Shown in pieces: positions 1-5,864 of a stretch of 8,238 nt of DNA. Position 1 is the stretch's first letter; each line of letters starts with the position of its first letter. The stretch is from Propionibacteriaceae bacterium UBA4569 (GTDB lineage Bacteria; Actinomycetota; Actinomycetes; Propionibacteriales; Propionibacteriaceae): assembly GCA_002387005.1 (NCBI GenBank), contig DGKN01000063.1, positions 1-8,238 of the forward strand. Reading direction: 5' to 3'. The position numbers and the translations under genes were made by a program. The notes under the pieces were generated by a model. The model ran no database searches. It worked only from the letters and a program-made list of their open reading frames with translations, and was not told the origin of the DNA.

Positions 1-1
1 C

Positions 2-1063
2 ATGTTCGAGCGTTGTCGACACGCCCCGACGACATTCCAAACGAAGACCGACGCCCAGACCTGGCTTTCCATGCAGTCCGCCGCAATCACCGAGGAGCGC
101 TGGAAGCCCGCCGCGCCAAAGCAGACCGCCGAGACCCTGGCCGCCTTCGCTGAGCGTTGGCTGGCCGGGCGCTCGATGGGGGCCATGGGATCCAAGCCGC
201 TGACGCCTCGCACGGTTGCTGAGTACCGACGCATGGCGAAGAGCTTCACCGAAAGCCCCATGGGTGCCAAGCCGCTCCCCCAGGTCACCAGCGCTGATAT
301 CCGGGCCTGGCACGCCGCCCAGGACCCGAGCAAGGCCACCACCAGGGCCCACGCCTACGCCCTCCTGCGAACCATCCTGAACAGCGCCATGGATGAGGAA
401 CTGATCAGCAGCAACCCAGCGAAGATCCGAGGGGCAGGCACCTCCAAGTCGTCAGTGACCATCCGCCCGGCCACCGTCGCCGAGGTGCAGAGGATCGCCG
501 AGGCCATGCCCGAGCGCTACCGCGTCATGGTCCACGTTGCTGCCTGGTGCGCCTTGCGCTTCGGCGAGCTGACTGAGCTGAGGCGCCGGGATGTCGACAT
601 GAAGGCGGGGGTTATACACGTCACCCGAGGGGTCACCTGGGTGAAGGACGACGAGGGGCAGGCCGTCGCCAGGGTGGGCACTCCCAAGACCGCCGCCGGG
701 GTGCGTGACGTGCATGTCCCGCCACACATTTTGCCGTTGCTGGCCGAGCACATCGCCACCTGGGCTAATCCTGGCCCTGACGGGCTGTTGTTCCCCAACA
801 CCGAGGGCAAGCACATGCACCACGGAAGTCTCTACAAAGTGTTCAAGCCTGCCCGGGTCGCGGCTGGACGCGAGGACTTGCGCTGGCATGATCTGAGGCA
901 CACTGGCGCCACTATGGCCGCCCAGGCTGGTGCGACCACGAAAGAGCTGATGACGCGGCTGGGGCACTCCACCGTGGGCGTGGCCATGCGTTATCAACAC
1001 GCGGCAGCCGAGCGAGACGCTGAACTCGCCCAGCGACTGTCGGAGATGGCGCGGCAGGGTTAG
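2..1063 (+). CDS. int: Tyrosine site-specific recombinase (integrase), 5' end probably cut by window edge
   Basis: Phage-type tyrosine integrase that would insert and, with an excisionase, remove the element by recombining attP and attB. All catalytic landmarks are visible, numbered from the ATG at base 2: Arg186 in ALRFGEL, Lys229 in TPK, His296 and Arg299 in HDLRH, His322 in LGHS, and the nucleophile Tyr331 in MRYQHA. Residues 42-140 form the SAM-like core-binding domain. The first residues (APTTFQTKTDAQTWL) match the end of the small N-terminal arm-binding domain of actinobacterial integrases, which normally has about 30-40 more residues before it, so the true start is probably left of the window and the ATG at base 2 is internal. 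It ends about 170 bases before the xis-like gene and is transcribed the same way. The attachment site would then lie upstream of int, outside the window (inference). Confidence 0.95.
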   Translation: MFERCRHAPTTFQTKTDAQTWLSMQSAAITEERWKPAAPKQTAETLAAFAERWLAGRSMGAMGSKPLTPRTVAEYRRMAKSFTESPMGAKPLPQVTSADIRAWHAAQDPSKATTRAHAYALLRTILNSAMDEELISSNPAKIRGAGTSKSSVTIRPATVAEVQRIAEAMPERYRVMVHVAAWCALRFGELTELRRRDVDMKAGVIHVTRGVTWVKDDEGQAVARVGTPKTAAGVRDVHVPPHILPLLAEHIATWANPGPDGLLFPNTEGKHMHHGSLYKVFKPARVAAGREDLRWHDLRHTGATMAAQAGATTKELMTRLGHSTVGVAMRYQHAAAERDAELAQRLSEMARQG

Positions 1064-1074
1064 TTCAAGTCAGG

Positions 1075-1103
1075 TTGCGACCATAGGCGAAACAGTCTAG
1101 GAT
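1075..1103 (+). promoter_or_regulatory. Candidate promoter of the xis-FDXHR-rep operon
   Basis: TTGCGA (1075-1080), then a 17-base spacer, then TAGGAT (1098-1103). Each hexamer matches four of six positions of the housekeeping sigma consensus at ideal spacing, and TAGGAT-like -10 boxes are common in actinomycetes. It sits just after the integrase stop, so transcription would start near 1110 and leave a leader of about 120 bases before the first gene. A TTGACT at 1110-1115 is a second possible -35, but it has no good -10 at 17 bases. Prediction only. Confidence 0.45.
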
Positions 1104-1199
1104 TCGCGCTTGACTTCCTGTCCAGTAGTGGGCAGACTGGTCTAGTAGGTCGCGGGTAGCTCAGCCCGCCAGAGACTGCTGAGGCGGTGAAGATTGTTA

Positions 1200-1218
1200 G
1201 CCCCGGAAGTGCCGGGGC
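1200..1218 (+). promoter_or_regulatory. Perfect hairpin just upstream of the xis-like ribosome binding site
   Basis: GCCCCGG (1200-1206), loop of five bases, CCGGGGC (1212-1218): a seven-pair all-G/C stem ending two bases before the only Shine-Dalgarno-like stretch, GGGAAG (1220-1225), and 14 bases before the ATG at 1233. It has no T tract, so it is not a classical terminator. It could limit ribosome access or stabilise the transcript end (inference). A second, weaker hairpin (GCGGG/CCCGC) lies in the same leader around 1152-1169. Confidence 0.5.
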
Positions 1219-1232
1219 CGGGAAGCAAGACC

Positions 1233-1433
1233 ATGAGCGACACCCAGCCCACCACCTGCTGGATGAACCTGGAGCAGGCCGCCACCTACTGCGGCACCTC
1301 CGTGAAGACCCTCCGCCGCCGGATCAGCCGGGGCGAGCTGCCCGCCTACCGGATCGGTGGCCGCAGCATCCGCGTGCGGCAGCCCGACGTGGACGCCCTG
1401 TTCCAGCAGATCCCCACCGCCCAGGCGGCGTGA
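1233..1433 (+). CDS. xis: Excisionase-like small HTH protein (HTH_17/AlpA type)
   Basis: A 66-residue basic protein with the winged-helix layout of excisionases and MerR-like HTH_17 proteins. NLEQAATYCGTSVKTLRRRISRGELPAYRIGGRSIRVRQPD spans residues about 12-52: recognition helix around residues 23-32, then the wing with GGRSIRV, then the D-V-D-AL segment typical of the family. Such proteins bind near att sites and direct the integrase towards excision, or act as small transcription regulators. The in-frame reading can be extended upstream to a TTG at 1194, but that would place the hairpin inside the gene. The ATG at 1233, preceded by GGGAAG at seven bases, is preferred. The stop overlaps the next start by one base (TGATG), so the two are translationally coupled. 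The role in excision is inferred from fold and position beside int. Confidence 0.85.
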   Translation: MSDTQPTTCWMNLEQAATYCGTSVKTLRRRISRGELPAYRIGGRSIRVRQPDVDALFQQIPTAQAA

Positions 1434-1786
1434 TGCGGTGCGCTCCCAACTGCATGCGCCCGACGGGTAAGCGCGAGCACTGCAGCATCTGTCACCTGAC
1501 CTTCTCCGGCGGCACCGCCGGTGACCGCCACCGAGTGGCCGCCCACGTCGACCACCGGGGTAAGCGCACCAGCTACCGGAACCGGTGCATGACCGCCGAC
1601 GAGATGACCGCCGCTGGCCTGGTGCTCGGTGAGGACGGCGTCTGGCGGGGTACTCCCCCGGCCACCAACTGGGAGCCCCGAGACGAAACGCACGCGAGAA
1701 GCCCTCGCCGCTCGGATCTGAGCGCCTCCCAGGCAACTGGGGTAGCCCAGACCACCCCCACCGCTGAGGAGGCCTCCCAGCGATGA
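1433..1786 (+). CDS. FDXHR-type putative zinc-binding protein
   Basis: A 117-residue protein with the signature of the actinobacterial and actinophage FDXHR family: paired cysteines (C3, C7 and C17-x2-C20), HLTFSGGTAGDRHR at residues 21-34 (here GDRHR where the family name motif has FDxHR), a further Cys52, and the typical closing stretch AGLVLGEDGVWRGT (residues 61-74). About 35-40 polar residues follow the conserved part and look disordered. The ATG overlaps the preceding stop in TGATG and the gene ends in an ATGA overlap with rep, so it belongs to a coupled replication operon. Small proteins of this family often sit beside primase/helicase genes in actinobacterial prophage-like elements. 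Its biochemical role is not established, and a nucleic-acid-binding accessory to Rep is only a guess. Confidence 0.85.
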   Translation: MRCAPNCMRPTGKREHCSICHLTFSGGTAGDRHRVAAHVDHRGKRTSYRNRCMTADEMTAAGLVLGEDGVWRGTPPATNWEPRDETHARSPRRSDLSASQATGVAQTTPTAEEASQR

Positions 1787-4287
1787 GCTCCACACAAGAA
1801 CGAAGCCCCCGCCGGGCAAACGGTGAGGGCTCCAACTACCCTAGAAAGGCAGCACTTCAAGACATGAGTGAGTCTACCGGATCCATCCCTACCAAGACCA
1901 GCGGAACCGCCCAGGAGCTGACGCTCGCGGCCACCGAGTTCCGGAAGGCAGCGGGTCAGGAGCCAGGCACTAAGAAGAACCTCTCCTGGACCATGGTCCG
2001 GGACCGCGTGGACCACCCTGCCGTGATCGAGCCCCACCCGGTACACCCGTTCGGCCCCGACCAGGTGGCGGAGGCCGTGGGTGAGGCGAAGCGCTCCCGG
2101 CTCCCCGCTTGGGTGTTCGGCACCTTCGAGCAAAACAAGCGCAGCAAGGCCAACGTCCGCTTCCGTAGCGCTGGCCTTCTGGACGCGGATGAGCCCCTGT
2201 CGGGGGAAGCCTGGCGTCAGCTGGAGTCCCTGGGGATCCGCTACCTGGCGCACACCACCTACACCGCAACCGAGGGCAAGCCCAAGTGGCGGGTCATCGT
2301 CCCGTTCTCCCGGGAAGTCACGCCGGAGGAGCACCAGCGGATCACGCGCTGGCTCATGGCGAAGATCTCCGCCGGGGTGTTCGACCAGAGCTGCGACCAG
2401 GCCGAGCGGCTGATGTTCGCCCCCGCGATTCAGTCCCGCCGCGCCTTCTACGAGGTGGACGACAGCATGGCTGACGCTCCCCTGCTGGACGTGGAAGAGG
2501 TGCTGGCAGGGGCCCCCGCCTGCGTCCCCACCGCGAGCAACAGCAGGGCGACGGACGTCATCGCGGGAGGTCTGTGGGACGAACTGCGCGGGGACGACGA
2601 GGACCCGTGCAAGAGCATGGAGGCGGTGGTGGACGAGTGGATCCACCGCATCGACGAGGCGGGGGAAGGATCCCGCCATGTGACGGGCATGCACGCCATC
2701 GGCGCCCTGGTGGGTGCAGCAGCGGGGGACGGCCACACAGGGTTCCCCTGGGCTGAGGAGGAGCTGCGGATGGCCTTCCGCGGCAAGTTCGACCAGCGCG
2801 ACGGGCGAACCACCGACGCGGAGTGGGACGCGATGCTCCTGGACGTGGTCGCAAAGCAGGCCAGCGAGACGCCCGAGCGGGTGAGCTTCCTTCACCGGAT
2901 CGAGTGCGAGGGGTATGGCCGCAAGGTCACCGTGGAGGACATCCTGGCGGCCCGCGAGGAAGCCCAGCATAAGCAAGCCGACAAGCTGTGGACGGCGACC
3001 CCGACCATGGAGAAGATCCGCCGGGCGGCGCACAGCCGCCACCTGGTCCCGGAGGGGGTCCTGGGGGCGTGCCTGACCATGGTGCTGGTGGACACGCCCG
3101 TGGGTGTGGTCCTACCGCCGCTTGTGGGCGCCACCGCGCCGCTGAACCTGGGAGTGGCGCTGGTGGGCCCCAGCGGTTCCGGGAAGTCCAAGTCCATTCG
3201 TGTCGCGGGGGAACTGCTGGGCATCGAGGACCTGGCCACGGTGAAGGTGCCCCTGGGCTCCGGCGAGGGGATGGCCGAGGCCTACATGCAGTCCGACCAG
3301 GAGACCGACCCCGGAACCGGGAAGAAGCGCCAGGTGCGGCGCCTGATTGATGACCCCCGGCGGCTGTTCGTCAAAGGCGAGGTGGACGAGTACAAGGCGG
3401 GGATGGAGCGCCAAGGTTCGTCCATCGCCAGCGTGCTCCGCGAGGCCCTGACGGGGGAACAGCTGGGCCAGACCAACGCGACCGCCGACCGCACCCGCAA
3501 CGTCCCGGAAGGGCGCTACAGGGCGTGCGCCATCATCGGCGTGCAGCCGCTCCGCTCCCTGGCGCTCACCGCTGACGAGTCGGGCGGCACTCCGCAGCGC
3601 TTCGTGTGGGCGCCCACCACGTCGGACCACAAGCCGGAAAAGTGGCCCACCTGGCCCGGCACCCTGGGCTATGTGAACCCGTTCAAGGACTGGGCCGCCG
3701 AGTACGAGGTGGGCATCCCCGCTGAGATCGCGGACGAGATCACGAAAGCCAGCGATGACATCCGATGGGGCGGCAACAGCTCCCATGAGGCAGCGGAGAA
3801 GTCCCACCTGGTGCTCACCCGGGAGAAGGTCGCGGTGGCGCTGGCCTTGCTCCACGGCGAGCGCGACATCACCCAGCAGTGGTGGCGGCTCTCTGGGCTG
3901 GTCATGGACTTGTCGCTGGAGACCATGCGGGCGTGCAAGTCGGCGACGACGCAGCAGGCGCGGAGGGACGCTGCGACGAAGGGCACCATGCGGGCTCACG
4001 AGCGCGTGGCCGAGGACCGGGCCGTGGCCCAGCTCACCGAGACCAGCGAGGCGAAAGCGGCGCGAGGGATGGGGCGGACGGTCAAGCGGCACCAGGACGA
4101 CGACCGGCACCAAGGCAAGGCCTGCACCAAGAAGTGCCTGAACGACAGCGCCGAGCTGAAGTCCAAGAAGGGGGACGCAGAGGGCAAGGCACGCCTGAAG
4201 ACCGAGGCCATCGCGTGGAGCGAGTCGCAAGGCTGGCTGATCGTGGACGGTAGCAGCGTCGACCTGGGAGGGTCGCAACCAGACTGA
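1783..4287 (+). CDS. Replication protein: primase-like N-terminus fused to DUF3987-like P-loop helicase/ATPase
   Basis: Large 834-residue replication protein. The N-terminal part (about 68-240) resembles archaeo-eukaryotic-type primase domains of mobile elements: acidic LLDADE (132-137), TEGKPKWRVIVPF (163-175) and AERLMFAPA (207-215) correspond to the conserved metal and nucleotide-site blocks. The C-terminal part has a clear Walker A GPSGSGKS (462-469), a Walker B-like segment ending in EVDE (533-536) and an arginine in TPQRF (about 606), as in DUF3987-type helicases. Residues 690-720 look like the usual winged-helix segment. Near the end H770-x5-H776-x4-C781-x3-C785 could bind zinc. The start at 1783 has GAGGAGG ten bases upstream and an ATGA overlap with the previous gene. 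A later ATG at 1864 lacks a good ribosome site. It would prime and unwind the element, probably at the iterons just downstream (inference). Domain assignments are by motif reading, not a search. Confidence 0.85.
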   Translation: MSSTQERSPRRANGEGSNYPRKAALQDMSESTGSIPTKTSGTAQELTLAATEFRKAAGQEPGTKKNLSWTMVRDRVDHPAVIEPHPVHPFGPDQVAEAVGEAKRSRLPAWVFGTFEQNKRSKANVRFRSAGLLDADEPLSGEAWRQLESLGIRYLAHTTYTATEGKPKWRVIVPFSREVTPEEHQRITRWLMAKISAGVFDQSCDQAERLMFAPAIQSRRAFYEVDDSMADAPLLDVEEVLAGAPACVPTASNSRATDVIAGGLWDELRGDDEDPCKSMEAVVDEWIHRIDEAGEGSRHVTGMHAIGALVGAAAGDGHTGFPWAEEELRMAFRGKFDQRDGRTTDAEWDAMLLDVVAKQASETPERVSFLHRIECEGYGRKVTVEDILAAREEAQHKQADKLWTATPTMEKIRRAAHSRHLVPEGVLGACLTMVLVDTPVGVVLPPLVGATAPLNLGVALVGPSGSGKSKSIRVAGELLGIEDLATVKVPLGSGEGMAEAYMQSDQETDPGTGKKRQVRRLIDDPRRLFVKGEVDEYKAGMERQGSSIASVLREALTGEQLGQTNATADRTRNVPEGRYRACAIIGVQPLRSLALTADESGGTPQRFVWAPTTSDHKPEKWPTWPGTLGYVNPFKDWAAEYEVGIPAEIADEITKASDDIRWGGNSSHEAAEKSHLVLTREKVAVALALLHGERDITQQWWRLSGLVMDLSLETMRACKSATTQQARRDAATKGTMRAHERVAEDRAVAQLTETSEAKAARGMGRTVKRHQDDDRHQGKACTKKCLNDSAELKSKKGDAEGKARLKTEAIAWSESQGWLIVDGSSVDLGGSQPD

Positions 4288-4298
4288 CCCACGAACAG

Positions 4299-4334
4299 AG
4301 GCCCCCGCTTGGATCGCTCCCGGCGGGGGTCTTT
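4299..4334 (+). terminator. Rho-independent-like terminator after rep
   Basis: A ten-pair stem (AGGCCCCCGC at 4299-4308 with GCGGGGGTCT at 4323-4332, one G-T wobble) with a 14-base loop, ending in CTTTG. It lies 12 bases after the rep stop and closes the left operon before the iterons. Confidence 0.8.
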
Positions 4335-4335
4335 G

Positions 4336-4436
4336 TATGCCTGGCATAACCACACAACGGGGTGGATCTAGGGGTGGATTTTCTGGGGTGGATCCATCCC
4401 TGGGGGGTGTCTCGCTATCACCCGCCCGGGCATAAC
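4336..4436. repeat. TATGCC-T-GGCATA palindrome and repeated GGCATAAC flanking the left iterons
   Basis: Directly after the terminator is a 13-base perfect inverted repeat, TATGCC (4336-4341), T, GGCATA (4343-4348). Its right half plus two bases, GGCATAAC (4343-4350), recurs at 4429-4436. The two copies bracket the three left-hand direct iterons. This may be a second protein-binding element of the origin (inference). The repeat is short and could be coincidence. Confidence 0.4.
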
Positions 4437-4543
4437 GGCGCTACAAATCCCCTAGTCAGAGAGAGGAAGATGCTTAACGTACAGTCCACCCCACGAAGGC
4501 GAGACAGGGGGGTGGGGGGTGGATCCACCCCAAAATCCACCCC
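4359..4543. repeat. Iteron cluster, putative replication origin of the element
   Basis: GGGGTGGAT occurs in direct orientation at 4359-4367, 4371-4379, 4385-4393 and 4516-4524. It occurs inverted at 4523-4531 and 4535-4543, with a one-mismatch inverted copy at 4484-4492. Copies at 4516 and 4523 overlap to form the perfect palindrome GGGGTGGATCCACCCC (4516-4531). The left pair 4371-4395 and the right pair 4521-4543 form an inverted repeat of 23 matching bases, with a two-base insertion in the left arm and about 125 bases between the arms. Bases 4431-4483 between the clusters are about 47% GC (25 of 53), well below the surrounding DNA. Iterons flanking an AT-richer stretch directly behind a rep gene is the architecture of plasmid and SaPI-type satellite origins. 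An alternative is an operator array for a regulator. Confidence 0.65.
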
Positions 4544-4563
4544 CAGCCCTGACTGACCTAGCG

Positions 4564-4795
4564 CCAACGTAGATACATGGGCATCTACGCGCACAACTCA
4601 CGGAGAATCGCCCCAGGCCCTGGTCCACGTTGGAACCCACTCCACGGCAACCACGACAAGCACAGCGCAACCGGTGGCGCCCCCACCCTTCTTGAGGGAG
4701 GCCTCAAGTTGGACGCCCCACCTTCCTGGCCGCGCCGCCAATATGGTCGGCCCCACCTTCCTACCGGCGCGGGTACGAAGGTCGGCCCCCGGTGA
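4564..4795. other. Structured, apparently non-coding stretch with hairpins and short repeats
   Basis: No convincing gene. Visible structure: CCAACGT (4564-4570) paired with ACGTTGG (4627-4633); inside it CGTAGAT (4568-4574) and ATCTACG (4583-4589) form a seven-pair hairpin; CCAGG-C-CCTGG near 4613-4623; and CTTGAGG (4691-4697) with CCTCAAG (4702-4708) around a four-base loop. GCCCCACCTTCCT is repeated exactly at 4715-4727 and 4750-4762 (35-base period), with a partial inverted copy near 4777-4787. It may be part of the origin or a control region. A 72-codon frame across it has no ribosome site or recognisable sequence. Confidence 0.4.
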
Positions 4796-5230
4796 GGAGA
4801 ACCGCGCCCTTAGGTGTTACAGATAGCCGGATCAACGACAAGGGCCATTCGCTCAAGTGGGCGCCCAGGTGTTGGGGATAGTGCCATGGCCATCGTCAAG
4901 TCCTGGTGTGTCACCCGGCGCCCGTGAGGGGGCCCTGCACAGTGGCCCGCGCCGGGTCGCGCCACCACCGCCCGCAGAACCGCGCGAGGACCCGCGCCCG
5001 CCCTCATGGACGGAGGCCATGACCCGAAACACCCGCCAGGAAGCCTAGGAAGGCCCCCAGGAGCGCCCTGCACCCGTTCCGGTACCTGGAGCACCCCCCC
5101 ACCCTTAAGCGGCCCTCCGAGGTGAGACTCGGCAGAGCACACACCCAGGAAACCGCCCCAGCCCGGAGCAGTGGCCCACCCTGGTGCAGCACGCACTACC
5201 TGTAACAAGTAGGCCGACCAGACCCGAGCA
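4796..5230. other. Gene-free stretch
   Basis: I see no supportable gene on either strand. A 164-codon minus-strand frame (4810-5304) runs through it, but it overlaps the better supported plus-strand membrane-protein remnant and has no recognisable motif. The only structure noted is a near-identical 12-base motif at the two ends in opposite orientation: TGTTACAGATAG (4815-4826) and the complement of TGTTACAGGTAG (5196-5207). It may be decayed coding DNA or spacer. Confidence 0.35.
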
Positions 5231-5251
5231 ATGCCCTGCCACTCTTGGCCC

Positions 5252-5660
5252 ATGACGCCGGAACAGCGCGAGATCGCCATGACCCTTGCCCAGATCATCC
5301 CCACGCTCTGGATCGCCCTAGGCCTGGAGTATTACCTACCCGCTAATGGGGCCCAGGCCAGCAGGCCCGTGCGCTGGCTGACGAACGGATGGGGCCTTCT
5401 GGTAACGGCGATCGTCCCCGGGGTCGCCGAGATTTGCCTGCTTTCGATGCTGGGAGCCGGTGGGACAGGGAACAGCAGAGTGATGGGAGGCCTGCTTTCG
5501 GTGTGTAGGCAGCAACCGCAGAGGTCGGCGCCTCATAGCAGCGCTCATTGGGCGCAATACCACTTTGCTGCAACCCAAAGCCTCCGAGATCGTCGCCAAA
5601 GCCCCGGAGACCGTCGCCAAAGCCCCAGAGATCGACGCGCCAGCCGACCCCACGAACTAG
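5252..5660 (+). pseudogene. Degenerate small membrane protein gene, frameshifted
   Basis: The frame from ATG 5252 (MTPEQREIAMTLAQIIPTL) encodes two hydrophobic segments, about AMTLAQIIPTLWIALGLEYYL and WGLLVTAIVPGVAEICLLSML. After about 5503 this frame turns into Arg/Gln/Ser-rich sequence unlike a real tail. A credible third membrane segment and tail can be read by changing frame twice: AATAEVGA in the -1 frame (5509-5532), then LIAALIGRNTTLLQPKASEIV and two AKAPE-type repeats in a third frame, ending at TAG 5658-5660. Codons in each stretch show strong G/C third positions. The simplest reading is a three-segment membrane protein broken by two lesions near 5503 and 5532. No function is known. 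The more upstream ATG at 5231 is possible, but neither start has a good ribosome site. Confidence 0.5.
5586..5636 (+). repeat. 21-base tandem repeat encoding E-I/T-V-A-K-A-P
   Basis: Two 21-base units (5586-5606 and 5607-5627) differ at three positions and are followed by a partial third (5628-5636). In the frame ending at TAG 5658 they encode EIVAKAP and ETVAKAP, then EID. The whole-codon unit and conserved reading support that this frame was once coding: the tail of the broken membrane protein. Confidence 0.6.
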
Positions 5661-5803
5661 AGCACCGTCACGCGCTCCCCCGGCAGGAAGTCTTCCTCTC
5701 CTGGCGCCACGGCCCAGAGCAGCACCGGCCATCCGACGGCGTCGGAGATCTCACGCCCGAGCCTGCCCAGGTCACCGGACGTCAGCTCCGAGTCACGACG
5801 GCA
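5657..5803 (-). pseudogene. C-terminal remnant of an unrecognised gene
   Basis: On the minus strand about 48 codons ending at TAG (5659-5657) look genuinely coding: SELTSGDLGRLGREISDA, then VGWPVLLWAVAPGEEDFLP and GERVTVL, with strong G/C third positions. No in-frame ATG, GTG or TTG with a ribosome site precedes it. Reading further upstream enters the ltp terminator and then the ltp gene in another frame, so the 5' part is missing. Its stop shares CTAG with the stop of the facing membrane-protein remnant. I do not recognise the family. It could alternatively be a short gene starting from a non-canonical codon. Confidence 0.4.
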
Positions 5804-5805
5804 AA

Positions 5806-5844
5806 AGAGAGGCCCCCGACGAACAAGCTCTCGGGACCCTCTCT
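5806..5844 (-). terminator. Terminator of the ltp-like gene
   Basis: AGAGAGG (5806-5812) pairs with CCTCTCT (5838-5844) and CCCGA (5815-5819) pairs with TCGGG (5831-5835), separated by a 2x2 internal mismatch, with an 11-base loop. Read on the minus strand the stem ends in CTCTTTTG, a short T tract. It begins about 20 bases after the ltp-like stop. Confidence 0.75.
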
Positions 5845-5864
5845 GTGAAACGATGACCGCGCGA

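Noticed and set aside
1150..1185. tRNA-like start (GGGTAGCTCAG, resembling a D-arm)
   Set aside because: No T-arm motif, no matching acceptor stem and no proper anticodon stem follow, so it is a chance resemblance.
1573..3042. Long minus-strand open frames opposite the FDXHR and rep genes (also 3112-4353)
   Set aside because: They mirror the real plus-strand genes in high-GC DNA, have no recognisable motifs and no ribosome sites.
4362..4556. Small plus-strand frame over the iterons, including a 28-codon ATG frame at 4470
   Set aside because: It consists of repeat DNA read as codons, and the Shine-Dalgarno-like AGAGG is only three bases from the ATG.
4810..5304. 164-codon minus-strand frame
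   Set aside because: Gly/Pro/Arg-rich composition, no motif, and it overlaps the better supported membrane-protein remnant.
5586..5636. CRISPR-like array
   Set aside because: Only two contiguous 21-base units without spacers; it is an in-frame peptide repeat.
5231..5848. A full 205-residue plus-strand protein
   Set aside because: Beyond about 5503 this frame is a low-quality Arg/Gln/Pro sequence, while the other frames and the minus strand show real coding signal.
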